Source: Enterobacter pseudoroggenkampii (GTDB lineage: Bacteria > Pseudomonadota > Gammaproteobacteria > Enterobacterales > Enterobacteriaceae). Taken from it: DNA of 64,000 nucleotides. This document shows positions 28,948-38,201 of the stretch, piece after piece (within the stretch, counting starts at the first letter, position 1; every line of letters begins with the position of its first letter). The stretch covers positions 558,001-622,000 of the forward strand of contig NZ_JAPMLV010000001.1 of assembly GCF_026420145.1 (NCBI RefSeq). Direction: 5' to 3'. A program made the translations under genes and the position numbers. A model generated the notes under the pieces. The model did no database searches. It saw only the letters and a program-made list of their open reading frames with translations, and was not told where the DNA came from.

Positions 28948-30081
28948 GTGAATGACGCGATCCCCCGCCCGCAGGCGAAAGTCCGTAAAGCGCTGACCCC
29001 GCTTCTTGAAATACGTAACCTCACCAAATCTTTCGATGGCCAGCATGCCGTGGACGACGTCAGCCTGACGATCTTTAAAGGCGAAATTTTTGCCCTTCTG
29101 GGGGCCTCTGGCTGCGGTAAATCGACCCTGCTGCGTATGCTGGCCGGTTTTGAACAGCCCACTGCCGGGCAGATCATGCTTGATGGCGTGGATCTCTCCA
29201 GCGTGCCGCCGTATCAGCGCCCGATCAACATGATGTTCCAGTCTTACGCGCTGTTCCCGCACATGACGGTGGAGCAGAACATCGCCTTTGGCCTGAAGCA
29301 GGACAAACTGCCGAAAGCGGAAATTACCGCGCGCGTGGCCGAGATGCTGAGCCTGGTGCACATGCAGGAGTTCGCGAAGCGTAAGCCGCACCAGCTCTCC
29401 GGCGGCCAGCGCCAGCGCGTGGCCCTGGCCCGCAGTCTGGCAAAACGCCCGAAACTCTTGCTGCTTGATGAACCGATGGGCGCGCTGGATAAAAAACTGC
29501 GCGACCGTATGCAGCTCGAAGTGGTCGATATCCTCGAGCGCGTGGGGGTGACCTGCGTGATGGTGACCCACGACCAGGAAGAAGCCATGACCATGGCCGG
29601 ACGTATCGCGATCATGAACCGCGGCAAGTTCGTGCAGATTGGCGAGCCGGAAGAGATTTATGAGCATCCGACCACCCGCTACAGTGCGGAGTTCATTGGC
29701 TCGGTTAACGTCTTCGAAGGGCTGCTGAAAGATCGTCAGGAGGATGGCCTGGTTATCGAATCGCCGGGGCTGCAGCATCCGCTTAAGGTCGATCCTGATA
29801 ACTCGGTGGTGGATAACGTGCCGGTCTACGTCGCGCTGCGTCCGGAGAAAATCATGCTCTGTGAGGATCCGCCTGCCGATGGCTATAACTTTGCCGTGGG
29901 TGAAGTGGTGCACATTGCCTATCTGGGCGATCTGTCCATCTACCACGTGCGCCTGAAAAGCGGGCAGATGCTCAGCGCGCAGCTGCAGAACGAACATCGC
30001 TATCGCAAGGGGCAGCCGACCTGGGGCGACGAAGTGCGCCTGTGCTGGGACGCTGACAGTTGCGTCGTGCTGACGGTATAA
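28948..30081 (+). CDS. potG: Putrescine ABC transporter ATP-binding protein
   Basis: This is the ATPase subunit (377 aa) of the putrescine importer. Walker A GASGCGKST lies near residue 52, the signature LSGGQRQR near 152, and Walker B LLLLDEP follows. The C-terminal TOBE-type domain is present. A GTG at 28948 behind CCGGAGAAC gives MNDAIPRPQAK, the E. coli N-terminus; longer in-frame starts back to 28852 run through the intergenic hairpin. Confidence 0.96.
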   Translation: MNDAIPRPQAKVRKALTPLLEIRNLTKSFDGQHAVDDVSLTIFKGEIFALLGASGCGKSTLLRMLAGFEQPTAGQIMLDGVDLSSVPPYQRPINMMFQSYALFPHMTVEQNIAFGLKQDKLPKAEITARVAEMLSLVHMQEFAKRKPHQLSGGQRQRVALARSLAKRPKLLLLDEPMGALDKKLRDRMQLEVVDILERVGVTCVMVTHDQEEAMTMAGRIAIMNRGKFVQIGEPEEIYEHPTTRYSAEFIGSVNVFEGLLKDRQEDGLVIESPGLQHPLKVDPDNSVVDNVPVYVALRPEKIMLCEDPPADGYNFAVGEVVHIAYLGDLSIYHVRLKSGQMLSAQLQNEHRYRKGQPTWGDEVRLCWDADSCVVLTV

Positions 30082-30090
30082 GGAGCGATC

Positions 30091-31044
30091 ATGAGCACAC
30101 TTGAACCTCCAGCCCGCGTAGAAAAGCCGGGTGCCATTGCCGGTTTACTGACGCGCATGCAGATGAAACACGGCCGCAAGCTGGTGATCGCCATGCCGTA
30201 CGTGTGGCTGATCCTGCTGTTCCTGCTGCCGTTCCTGATTGTTTTCAAGATAAGCCTGGCGGAAATGGCGCGGGCGATCCCGCCCTATACTAACCTGCTG
30301 GACTGGGCCGACGGGCAGCTGACGCTGACGCTTAATCTCGGCAACTTCCTGCAGCTCACCGACGACCCGCTCTATTTCGAAGCCTATCTGCAGTCACTGC
30401 AGGTGGCGGCGATCTCGACGCTCTGCTGTCTGGTGATGGGCTACCCGCTGGCGTGGGCGGTGGCGCACAGCAAGCCGTCGACGCGTAACATCCTGCTGCT
30501 GCTGGTGATCCTGCCATCGTGGACCTCGTTCCTGATCCGCGTTTACGCCTGGATGGGGATCCTGAAAAACAACGGCGTGCTGAATAACTTTCTCATGTGG
30601 CTGGGAGTTATCGATCAGCCGCTGACGATCCTGCACACCAACCTCGCGGTCTATATCGGCATCGTGTACGCCTATCTGCCGTTTATGGTGCTGCCGATTT
30701 ACACGGCGCTGACGCGTATTGATTATTCGCTGGTGGAAGCGTCGCTCGATCTCGGCGCGCGCCCGTTAAAAACCTTCTTCAGCGTCATTGTCCCGCTGAC
30801 CAAAGGCGGCATCATCGCCGGGTCGATGCTGGTCTTTATCCCGGCGGTCGGGGAGTTTGTGATCCCGGAACTGCTCGGCGGCCCGGACAGCATCATGATT
30901 GGCCGCGTGCTGTGGCAGGAGTTCTTCAATAACCGCGACTGGCCGGTGGCCTCTGCGGTGGCGATTGTGATGCTCCTGCTGCTGATCGTGCCGATCATGT
31001 GGTTCCACAAGCATCAGCAGAAACAGATGGGAGATCACGGATGA
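30091..31044 (+). CDS. potH: Putrescine ABC transporter permease
   Basis: This is a 317-aa inner-membrane permease with six predicted helices and the EAA-type loop (LVEASLDLGARPLKTF) near residues 215-230. It pairs with PotI to form the putrescine channel. It starts 9 bases after potG with an AAGGAGCG ribosome-binding site, and its stop overlaps the potI start (ATGA). Confidence 0.96.
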   Translation: MSTLEPPARVEKPGAIAGLLTRMQMKHGRKLVIAMPYVWLILLFLLPFLIVFKISLAEMARAIPPYTNLLDWADGQLTLTLNLGNFLQLTDDPLYFEAYLQSLQVAAISTLCCLVMGYPLAWAVAHSKPSTRNILLLLVILPSWTSFLIRVYAWMGILKNNGVLNNFLMWLGVIDQPLTILHTNLAVYIGIVYAYLPFMVLPIYTALTRIDYSLVEASLDLGARPLKTFFSVIVPLTKGGIIAGSMLVFIPAVGEFVIPELLGGPDSIMIGRVLWQEFFNNRDWPVASAVAIVMLLLLIVPIMWFHKHQQKQMGDHG

Positions 31045-31886
31045 ACAACTTACCGGTAGTGCGCTCCCCGTGGCGGATAGCGATCCTCGTTATCGGCTTT
31101 ACCTTCCTGTATGCGCCGATGCTGATGCTGGTGATCTACTCGTTTAACAGCTCCAAGCTGGTGACGGTCTGGGCAGGCTGGTCGACGCGCTGGTACAGCG
31201 AGCTGTTCCACGATGATGCGATGATGAGCGCGGTGGGGTTGAGCCTGACCATTGCGGCGCTGGCGGCGACAATGGCCTCCGTGCTGGGCACGATCGCCGC
31301 GCTGGTGATGGTGCGCTTCGGGCGTTTTCGCGGCTCGAACGGCTTCGCCTTTATGATCACCGCGCCGCTGGTCATGCCGGACGTGATCACCGGTCTCGCG
31401 CTGCTGCTGCTGTTCGTGGCCCTGGCGCACGCCATCGGCTGGCCGGCGGATCGCGGTATGCTCACCATCTGGCTGGCGCACGTCACCTTCTGTACCGCCT
31501 ATGTCGCGGTGGTGATCGCCTCGCGCCTGCGCGAGCTGGATCGCTCCATTGAAGAGGCGGCGATGGATCTTGGCGCGACGCCGCTGAAGGTCTTTTTCAT
31601 CATCACCCTGCCGATGATTATGCCGGCGGTGATCTCCGGCTGGCTGCTGGCGTTTACGCTGTCGCTGGACGATCTGGTTATCGCCAGCTTTGTCTCCGGC
31701 CCGGGGGCGACGACGCTGCCGATGCTGGTCTTCTCCAGCGTGCGTATGGGGGTCAACCCGGAGATCAATGCCCTGGCCTCTATCATCCTCGGCGTGGTCG
31801 GAATTGTCGGATTTATCGCCTGGTATTTGATGGCGCGCGCGGAAAAACAGCGCGTGCGCGATATCCAGCGTGCAAGACGCGGCTGA
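31041..31886 (+). CDS. potI: Putrescine ABC transporter permease
   Basis: This is the second putrescine permease (281 aa, the E. coli length) with six hydrophobic helices and the EAA-type loop IEEAAMDLGATPLKVF. The ATG at 31041 overlaps the potH stop by four bases; an in-frame start at 30999 inside potH is unlikely. A strong terminator follows, so it is the end of the operon. Confidence 0.96.
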   Translation: MNNLPVVRSPWRIAILVIGFTFLYAPMLMLVIYSFNSSKLVTVWAGWSTRWYSELFHDDAMMSAVGLSLTIAALAATMASVLGTIAALVMVRFGRFRGSNGFAFMITAPLVMPDVITGLALLLLFVALAHAIGWPADRGMLTIWLAHVTFCTAYVAVVIASRLRELDRSIEEAAMDLGATPLKVFFIITLPMIMPAVISGWLLAFTLSLDDLVIASFVSGPGATTLPMLVFSSVRMGVNPEINALASIILGVVGIVGFIAWYLMARAEKQRVRDIQRARRG

Positions 31887-31908
31887 AGGATTTAAAATTT
31901 CCAGTGAT

Positions 31909-31937
31909 GTGCCGCGCATGACGCGGCACTGTTTTTC
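31909..31937 (+). terminator. Terminator of potFGHI
   Basis: GTGCCGCG and CGCGGCAC form a perfect eight-base-pair stem with a CATGA loop, followed by TGTTTTTC. It lies 22 bases after the potI stop. Confidence 0.88.
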
Positions 31938-31951
31938 AGGGAAGTAAAACA

Positions 31952-32425
31952 TTGGGATTATTAAAAAAATCACGTATTACGCACGCGCGTCCTAACGTAC
32001 CTGCACTGGTTCAGGTGGCGGCGCTCGCCATTATTATGATCCGCTGCCTGGACGTGCTGATGATTCTGAATACCCTGGGCGTGCGCGGCATCGGTGAATT
32101 CATTCACCGCAGCGTGCAGACGTGGAATCTGACGCTGGTCTTTTTGAGCAGCCTGGTGCTGGTGTTTATCGAGATCTACTGTGCGTTTTCGCTGGTCAAA
32201 GGGCGCAACTGGGCGCGCTGGGTCTATCTGCTGACGCAGATTACCGCGGCGAGCTATCTGTGGGCCGCCTCGCTGGGATACGGCTACCCGGAGCTGTTCA
32301 GCATCGCCGGTGAATCCAAACGCGAGATCCTGCGCGCGCTGTTTATGCAAAAACTGCCGGACATGCTGGTGCTCTTTCTACTCTTCGTCCCGGCCTCCAG
32401 TCGGCGGTTCTTCCGTCTGCAATAA
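31952..32425 (+). CDS. ybjO: Inner-membrane protein YbjO
   Basis: This is a membrane protein of 157 aa with four hydrophobic helices, homologous to E. coli YbjO, function unknown. The centre (IIMIRCLDVLMILNTLGVRG) is highly conserved. The best start is TTG at 31952 behind AGGGAAG; no ATG is available upstream. It is placed between the pot terminator and rlmC as in E. coli. Confidence 0.85.
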   Translation: MGLLKKSRITHARPNVPALVQVAALAIIMIRCLDVLMILNTLGVRGIGEFIHRSVQTWNLTLVFLSSLVLVFIEIYCAFSLVKGRNWARWVYLLTQITAASYLWAASLGYGYPELFSIAGESKREILRALFMQKLPDMLVLFLLFVPASSRRFFRLQ

Positions 32426-32465
32426 TGTGTATAATCGCAGCCCTCGTGATTCTTAAGGTTTTCAT

Positions 32466-33593
32466 ATGCAGTGCGCACTCTATGACGCCGGACGCTGCCG
32501 CTCCTGTCAGTGGATAGAACAGCCGGTCTCTCAACAACTCACCGCCAAAATGGCCAACCTGCAACAGCTGCTGGCAGCGCACGCGGTGGGCGAATGGTGC
32601 GCACCCGTCAGCGGCCCGGAGCAGGGTTTCCGTAATAAAGCCAAAATGGTGGTCAGCGGCAGCGTGGAAAAACCGCTGCTGGGGATGCTGCACCGCGACG
32701 GCACGCCGGAAGACTTAACCGACTGCCCGCTGTATCCCGCCTCCTTTGCGCCGGTCTTTGCGGCGCTTAAGCCGTTTATCGCGCGGGCGGGGTTAACGCC
32801 CTACAGCGTGGCCCGCAAGCGCGGCGAGCTGAAGTACCTTCTGTTGACCGAAAGCCAGATCGACGGCGGCATGATGCTGCGCTTTGTGCTGCGCTCTGAA
32901 ACCAAGCTGGCGCAGCTTCGCGCGGCGCTGCCGTGGCTGCAGGCGCAGCTTCCGCAGCTGAAGGTCATTACGGCGAACATTCAGCCGGTGCATATGGCGA
33001 TCATGGAAGGGGAAAAAGAGATTTTCTTCACCGACCAGCACGCGCTGGCGGAGAGCTTCAACGGCGTTCCGCTGTGGATCCGCCCGCAAAGCTTCTTCCA
33101 GACCAACCCGACCGTGGCAAGCGGCCTGTACGCTACCGCCCGCGACTGGGTTCGAGCGTTGAACGTTCACCACATGTGGGATCTGTTCTGCGGCGTGGGC
33201 GGGTTTGGCCTGCATTGCGCCACGCCGGAGATGCAGCTCACCGGGATTGAGATCTCTGCCGAAGCGATTGCCTGCGCGAAACAGTCCGCCGCCGAACTGG
33301 GGTTAACGAACCTGCGCTTCCAGGCGCTGGACTCCACGCAGTTCGCGACCGGCCAGGGCAACGTGCCGGAGCTGGTGCTGGTCAACCCGCCGCGCCGCGG
33401 CATCGGCAATGCGCTGTGCGACTACCTGAGCCAGATGGCGCCAGAGTACATCATCTATTCCAGCTGCAACGCGCAGACCATGGCGAAAGACATCGCTCAA
33501 CTGCCGGGCTATCGCATTGAACGCGTTCAGCTTTTTGATATGTTCCCGCATACCGCGCACTATGAAGTGCTGACGTTGCTCGTAAAATCTTAA
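32466..33593 (+). CDS. rlmC: 23S rRNA (uracil-747-C5)-methyltransferase
   Basis: This is an SAM-dependent RNA methyltransferase of the TrmA/RlmD family (375 aa, identical in length to E. coli RlmC). The N-terminal iron-sulfur cysteines are visible in [16 protein letters not shown], the SAM-binding motif in [14 protein letters not shown], and the catalytic cysteine with its downstream motif in SSCNAQTM. It methylates U747 in 23S rRNA. It stands apart from the following two-component pair by a 72-base gap. Confidence 0.96.
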   Translation: MQCALYDAGRCRSCQWIEQPVSQQLTAKMANLQQLLAAHAVGEWCAPVSGPEQGFRNKAKMVVSGSVEKPLLGMLHRDGTPEDLTDCPLYPASFAPVFAALKPFIARAGLTPYSVARKRGELKYLLLTESQIDGGMMLRFVLRSETKLAQLRAALPWLQAQLPQLKVITANIQPVHMAIMEGEKEIFFTDQHALAESFNGVPLWIRPQSFFQTNPTVASGLYATARDWVRALNVHHMWDLFCGVGGFGLHCATPEMQLTGIEISAEAIACAKQSAAELGLTNLRFQALDSTQFATGQGNVPELVLVNPPRRGIGNALCDYLSQMAPEYIIYSSCNAQTMAKDIAQLPGYRIERVQLFDMFPHTAHYEVLTLLVKS

Positions 33594-33665
33594 ACAAAAT
33601 GTGAACTCTTCATCCCGGCGAAATCAGGTAAGCTTACGTCATAAGAAATGAATGAAGGCTTACTC

Positions 33666-34373
33666 ATGAAGCAGATCCTGCTGGTGGAAGACGACCACGA
33701 TATCGCGGCGCTTCTGCAACTCAATTTAGAAGACGAAGGCTACGCCATCACCCACGAGCCTGACGGGGGCAACGCCCTGCAGCGTCTTGAAAAACAGCCG
33801 TGGGATGCGGTGATCCTCGACCTGATGCTTCCCAACGTTGACGGTCTGGAGATTTGCCGCCGCATCCGTCAGATGACGCGCTACCTGCCGGTGATCATCA
33901 TCAGCGCCCGCAGCAGCGAAACCGACCGCATCACCGGGCTGGAAACCGGCGCCGACGACTATCTGGCTAAGCCGTTCTCCGTGCAGGAGCTGATTGCGCG
34001 TATCAAAGCACTGTTTCGTCGCCAGCAGGCGATGGGGCAGGCGCAAACCGACGGACACATTCAGGCGCACGGGCTGACCATCGATCCGCTGGCGCGCAGC
34101 GTGCTGCTTCACGGCCAGGTGGTGGACCTCACCCCGCGCGAGTTCGAGCTGCTGTACTTTTTTGCCCGTCATCCCGGCGAGGTGTTTTCCCGTCTGGCGC
34201 TGCTGGAGCAGGTCTGGGGCTATCAGCACGAAGGCTATGAGCACACCGTTAACACCCATATCAACCGCCTGCGCATCAAGATTGAGAAGGACGCCGCCGA
34301 GCCGGAGATTATTCGCACCGTCTGGGGCAAGGGCTATAAATTTGCGGAGCCAAATCATGATGCGCCGCTTTAG
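33666..34373 (+). CDS. OmpR-family response regulator, uncharacterised
   Basis: This is a 235-aa response regulator. The receiver domain has the acidic pair (VEDD), phospho-acceptor Asp52 in VILDLMLP, the switch Ser80 and Lys102 in YLAKPF. The C-terminal winged helix ends RTVWGKGYKF, typical of the OmpR/PhoB class. The ATG at 33666 is preferred over one at 33648 because the standard receiver N-terminus MKQILLVEDD begins there. Its stop lies 17 bases inside the following kinase gene. The pair is not in this place in E. coli K-12, and I do not recognise a named system. Confidence 0.92.
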   Translation: MKQILLVEDDHDIAALLQLNLEDEGYAITHEPDGGNALQRLEKQPWDAVILDLMLPNVDGLEICRRIRQMTRYLPVIIISARSSETDRITGLETGADDYLAKPFSVQELIARIKALFRRQQAMGQAQTDGHIQAHGLTIDPLARSVLLHGQVVDLTPREFELLYFFARHPGEVFSRLALLEQVWGYQHEGYEHTVNTHINRLRIKIEKDAAEPEIIRTVWGKGYKFAEPNHDAPL

Positions 34374-35826
34374 CCTGAGCCAGCGCCTGACGCTGCTCTT
34401 CATCCTGCTGATGATGCTCTGCGCCACCGTCGCCTGCGCGGTACAGCTCTACAGCAGCATGCAGTACGGTAACGCGATGGTGCAGCGTTTGTCGGGTGGG
34501 CTGGCGCAGCAGATCGTCCAGCGCGAACCGATTCTGGACGCGCAGGGCGGGATCGATCGCAGCGCGCTGAAACCGCTGTTTGGCCGGCTGATGACCTTTA
34601 ATCCGAGCGTTGAGCTGTACGTTATCTCTCCTGACGGCGATATCCTCGCCGATGCCGCACCGCCGGGCCATATTAAGCGGCAAAAAATCGACCTGGCGCC
34701 GGTGCAGAGCTTCCTGAGCGGCACCGCCATGCCGGTACTGGGCGACGATCCGCGCAGTCAAAATCAAAAAGTCTTTAGCGCCACGCCGCTGCGGCAGGAC
34801 GGCGAGCTAAAAGGCTATCTGTACATTATCTTGCAGGGCGAGGAGTCAAACGCTCTGGCGGAAATGGCCTGGCACAAGGCGCTGTGGAGTACCGTCCTGT
34901 GGTCACTGCTGTGGGTCGCGCTGTTTGGGCTGCTGGCAGGGCTGCTGGTCTGGTACTGGGTTACGCGTCCGGTCAAACAGCTGACGGTGGAAGTGGCCGG
35001 GCTGGAGCAGGACAGCATAAGCGCAATCAGGCTGCTGGCGGCACAGACGCCGGACGCGGCGGCAAAAGATGAAGTGGCAATCCTGCGCAACAGCTTTATC
35101 GAGCTGGCGCGCAAAATCACCCGCCAGTGGGATCAGCTGGCCGACAGCGATCGCCAGCGCCGGGAGTTTATCGCCAATATTTCGCACGATCTCCGCACGC
35201 CGCTCACCTCGCTGCTGGGGTATCTGGAAACCCTGTCGCTCAAATCCACCACGCTGACGCCGCAGGAGCACCAGCAGTATCTCGCCACCGCGCTGCGTCA
35301 GGGGCAAAAAGTCCGTCATCTTTCGCAGCAGCTGTTTGAGCTGGCGCGCCTTGAACACGGCGGTATTAAACCCCAGCGCGAGCGGTTCGCGATGGCAGAG
35401 CTGATTTCCGACGTGGCGCAGAAGTTTGAGCTCACCGCCCGCACGCGAGAGGTCAATCTGCATATTGACGTGCCGGGGCCGCTGCCGCTGGTAAACGCTG
35501 ATGTGTCGATGATTGAACGCGTGGTGACCAACCTGCTCGATAACGCGATGCGCCATACGCCAGCTGGCGGGGAAATTCGTCTGGCGGTCTGGCAGGAGAA
35601 TGAACGGCTGCAGGTCGAAGTGGCCGACAGCGGAACGGGCGTGGATGCCTCGCTGCGCGACGATCTGTTCCAGCGGCCGTCGGCGCTCAATACCCAGGCG
35701 TCGAGAGAGAATCGCGGCGGGTTAGGGCTGTTAATCGTGAAACGGATGCTGGAGCTGCACGGGGGGGGGATCAGGCTGATGGAGTCGGTAAGCGGGGCGC
35801 GGTTCAGGTTCTTTGTGCCGCTTTGA
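34357..35826 (+). CDS. Sensor histidine kinase, uncharacterised
   Basis: This is a 489-aa sensor kinase, cognate to the overlapping response regulator. The order is a short cytoplasmic start, a first membrane helix (about 10-30), an extracytoplasmic sensor domain of about 130 residues, a second helix near 170-195 (LWSLLWVALFGLLAGLLVWY), a HAMP segment, the HisKA box NISHDLRTP with phospho-accepting His277, and an ATPase domain with NLLDNAMRHTP, DSGTGV and GGLGL. The start is either ATG at 34357 or the next codon. A run of nine G (35761-35769) lies close to the 3' end. The signal sensed is unknown; neighbours rlmC and artJ give no strong clue. Confidence 0.9.
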   Translation: MMRRFSLSQRLTLLFILLMMLCATVACAVQLYSSMQYGNAMVQRLSGGLAQQIVQREPILDAQGGIDRSALKPLFGRLMTFNPSVELYVISPDGDILADAAPPGHIKRQKIDLAPVQSFLSGTAMPVLGDDPRSQNQKVFSATPLRQDGELKGYLYIILQGEESNALAEMAWHKALWSTVLWSLLWVALFGLLAGLLVWYWVTRPVKQLTVEVAGLEQDSISAIRLLAAQTPDAAAKDEVAILRNSFIELARKITRQWDQLADSDRQRREFIANISHDLRTPLTSLLGYLETLSLKSTTLTPQEHQQYLATALRQGQKVRHLSQQLFELARLEHGGIKPQRERFAMAELISDVAQKFELTARTREVNLHIDVPGPLPLVNADVSMIERVVTNLLDNAMRHTPAGGEIRLAVWQENERLQVEVADSGTGVDASLRDDLFQRPSALNTQASRENRGGLGLLIVKRMLELHGGGIRLMESVSGARFRFFVPL

Positions 35827-35832
35827 GAAATT

Positions 35833-35897
35833 GCCGGGTGGCGGCTTCGCCTTACCCGGCCTACAGACTACCACCCCCGTAGGCCAGGTCACCCGGC
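35833..35897. repeat. Paired REP elements (BIME-like)
   Basis: Two REP-like units face each other. The first starts GCCGGGTGGCGGCTTCGCCT; the second, inverted, is GTAGGCCAGGTCACCCGGC. The pair lies between the convergent kinase gene and artJ, a typical place for mRNA 3'-end protection or DNA gyrase binding. Confidence 0.8.
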
Positions 35898-35905
35898 AAA
35901 AAAGG

Positions 35906-36637
35906 TTACTGCGGGAACCACTGCTCGCTGATTTTCTGGTACGTACCGTCCGCTTTAATCGCTTTCAGCGCGCCGTTCAGTTTTTCCAGCAGGGCTTTGT
36001 TATCCGGACGTACCGCGATGCCGAGGCCCGTACCGAAGTACTGTGGATCGGTCACTTTTTCCGTTGCGGTGCCCAGCTGCGGATTGGTTTTCAGCCACTC
36101 GTTCACCACGGCGGTATCGCCGAAGACGCCGTCGATACGGCCATTTTTCAGGTCGATAATCGCGTTCTGGTAGCTGTCATAGGCCACGGTTTTCACTTCC
36201 GGATGTTTGTCCTGCAGGTATTTCTGATGCGTGGTGCCGTTTTCCATCCCGATGCGTTTGCCTTTCAGCTGATCGAAAGAGGTATAAGCGCCTTTCTTCG
36301 CAATCACCACCGCCGAGTTGGCGTAGTACGGGTCGGTGAACGCGACCTGCTTGCTGCGCTCAGGCGTGATGTCCATCCCGGAGATCACCGCATCGTATTT
36401 TTTGAACTTCAGCGACGGGATCAGGCTGTCGAAAGCATGGTTGGTAAAGGTGCAGTCGGCCTGCATTTGTTTGCACAGCGCTTTCGCCAGGTCGATATCG
36501 AAACCAACGATCTGGTTGCTGGCATCCAGCGATTCAAACGGCGGATAGGTGGCGGAGACGCCGAAATTGATTTTATCCGCAGCGGATGCGCCAGCGGCGA
36601 AGGTGGCGAGTAATGCGGCCAGAACTAACTTTTTCAT
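35906..36637 (-). CDS. artJ: Arginine-binding periplasmic protein ArtJ
   Basis: This is the arginine-specific periplasmic receptor (243 aa) of the Art importer. The signal peptide MKKLVLAALLATFAAGASA is followed by a family-3 solute-binding fold with ATYPPFESLD, GFDIDLAKALC and ENGTTHQKYLQDKHPEVKTV. It forms its own transcription unit downstream of artPIQM, with two ARG-box-like sequences ahead of it. It is very close to ArtI, but internal residues match E. coli ArtJ. Confidence 0.95.
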   Translation of the reverse strand: MKKLVLAALLATFAAGASAADKINFGVSATYPPFESLDASNQIVGFDIDLAKALCKQMQADCTFTNHAFDSLIPSLKFKKYDAVISGMDITPERSKQVAFTDPYYANSAVVIAKKGAYTSFDQLKGKRIGMENGTTHQKYLQDKHPEVKTVAYDSYQNAIIDLKNGRIDGVFGDTAVVNEWLKTNPQLGTATEKVTDPQYFGTGLGIAVRPDNKALLEKLNGALKAIKADGTYQKISEQWFPQ

Positions 36638-36700
36638 TGTAATGCTCCCGTCTGTCTTATTGATGCGCCGTGTCTGCGGCCTGGATGTACAATGCCAGTT

Positions 36701-36739
36701 AATGAATTTATATGCAATAAAAATGATTAAGTATTATTT
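36701..36739 (-). promoter_or_regulatory. Tandem ARG boxes ahead of artJ
   Basis: AATGAATTTATATGCAAT (36701-36718) matches the ArgR consensus WNTGAATWWWWATTCANW with one mismatch. A weaker 18-base copy follows after the usual three-base spacer (36722-36739). ArgR repression of artJ is known in E. coli. Confidence 0.7.
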
Positions 36740-36746
36740 TCATCGC

Positions 36747-36781
36747 AAAAAAAAGCGGATAACCCATCAGGTTACCCGCTT
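36747..36781 (-). terminator. Terminator of artPIQM
   Basis: On the minus strand AGCGGGTAACC pairs imperfectly with GGTTATCCGCT and is followed by eight T. It lies between the artM stop and the artJ control region, so artJ is transcribed separately. Confidence 0.87.
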
Positions 36782-36810
36782 TATGAATACCGTTTTATGC
36801 ATTCGCGTGG

Positions 36811-37479
36811 TTAATTTCTGCGCTCAAACGCCAGCGCTTTACGCTCGATCAGGCGCATCATCAGCGTCAGCAGACCGTTCACCACCAGGTAGACCACACC
36901 CGCCGCGCCGAACACCATCACGTCATAGGTGCGTCCATACAGCAGCTGTCCGTGACCCATCACTTCCATCAGGGTGATGGTGTAGGCCAGCGAGGTACTT
37001 TTGAACACCAGCACCACTTCGTTGGAATAGGAGGAGAGGGCGCGCTTAAAGGCGTACGGCAGCAGGATCGCCAGCGTGTCTTTCTTGCTCATGCCCAGCG
37101 CCCCGCAGGACTGCCACTGGCCTTCCGGGATGGCGCGGATCGCCCCGTAGAACAGCTGGGTGGTATAGGCCGCGCTGTTCAGCGAAAGGGCAATCAGGGC
37201 ACACAGCCACGGCTCAGAGAGCAGATGCCAGATAACCGGATAGTCCTGCAGCGACGGGAACTGGCCCGGGCCGTAGTAAATCAGGAAGATCTGCACCAGC
37301 AGCGGCGTACCGGTAAACAGGGTGATGTAACCGCGCACAATCCACACCAGCACCGGCGTTTTCAGCGTCAGGATGATGGTGAAGATAAGGGCCAGGATCA
37401 GCGCCACGATAATGGACGCCACGGTCAGCGTCAGGCTGGTGTGCAGCCCTTTCATCAACTCGGGAAAGTATTCAAGCAT
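36811..37479 (-). CDS. artM: Arginine ABC transporter permease ArtM
   Basis: This is a 222-aa HisM-type permease with about five hydrophobic helices. The permease signature (AIPEGQWQSCGALGMSKKDT) is in the second half. It pairs with ArtQ to form the channel. The ATG overlaps the artQ stop codon (ATGA), indicating translational coupling. Confidence 0.95.
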   Translation of the reverse strand: MLEYFPELMKGLHTSLTLTVASIIVALILALIFTIILTLKTPVLVWIVRGYITLFTGTPLLVQIFLIYYGPGQFPSLQDYPVIWHLLSEPWLCALIALSLNSAAYTTQLFYGAIRAIPEGQWQSCGALGMSKKDTLAILLPYAFKRALSSYSNEVVLVFKSTSLAYTITLMEVMGHGQLLYGRTYDVMVFGAAGVVYLVVNGLLTLMMRLIERKALAFERRN

Positions 37480-38195
37480 CAGCCTGGTCTCCGTTCAAAG
37501 CGCGTCGCACGCAGGTCAATACGCTTGAGGATGTACTGACTGAGCAACGTGATCACCAGGTAGATCGCCGCAGCCACAATGTACCAGGTAAACGGCTCCT
37601 GGGTACGGGTGGCGATGCTTTTGGTTTGCAGCATCAAATCGTTAACGCTGATCAGGCTCACCAGCGCGGTATCTTTCAGCAGCACCAGCCACTGGTTGCC
37701 GAGCCCCGGCAGGGCATGACGCCACATCTGCGGCATCACCAGACGGAAAAAGATGGCGGATTTCGACAACCCTAGCGCCTGACCCGACTCCCATTGCCCC
37801 TGCGGCACGGCTTTCAGCGCACCGCGCAGGGTTTGCGACGCGTACGCGGAGTAGAGCAGGGAGAGAGCAATCACGCCGCACAGGAACGGGCTGACGTCGA
37901 AGTTATCAATCTGCATCTGCACCGGGATCTGCGCAAAGCCGAGATTGAGGGTGAAGCCGTCAGACAGCGTGAGCAGCAGCTGCGAAGAGCCGAAATAGAT
38001 AAACAGGACCACCAGAATTTCCGGTAGCCCACGCAGCACGGTGACCAGCGCGGAGCCTGTCCAGGCGACGGGGAACCATTTCGCGGATTCCCACACCGCA
38101 AAGAACATCGCCAGCACGAGGCCGATAATCAGTGCGCAAACGGCAAGGCCGACGGTCATCCCGGCGGCACTTGCTAAAGGAAAAATTTCATTCAT
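37479..38195 (-). CDS. artQ: Arginine ABC transporter permease ArtQ
   Basis: This is a 238-aa HisQ-type inner-membrane permease. Hydrophobic helices and the permease loop ([20 protein letters not shown]) are visible. It lies 6 bases after artI and overlaps artM. The length equals that of the E. coli protein. Confidence 0.95.
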   Translation of the reverse strand: MNEIFPLASAAGMTVGLAVCALIIGLVLAMFFAVWESAKWFPVAWTGSALVTVLRGLPEILVVLFIYFGSSQLLLTLSDGFTLNLGFAQIPVQMQIDNFDVSPFLCGVIALSLLYSAYASQTLRGALKAVPQGQWESGQALGLSKSAIFFRLVMPQMWRHALPGLGNQWLVLLKDTALVSLISVNDLMLQTKSIATRTQEPFTWYIVAAAIYLVITLLSQYILKRIDLRATRFERRPG

Positions 38196-38201
38196 CAGGA
38201 A

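Noticed and set aside
28048..29997. A 649-codon open frame on the minus strand across potF and potG
   Set aside because: It is the antisense shadow of two well-supported genes with high third-position GC; its translation is rich in His/Arg/Gln and shows no domain.
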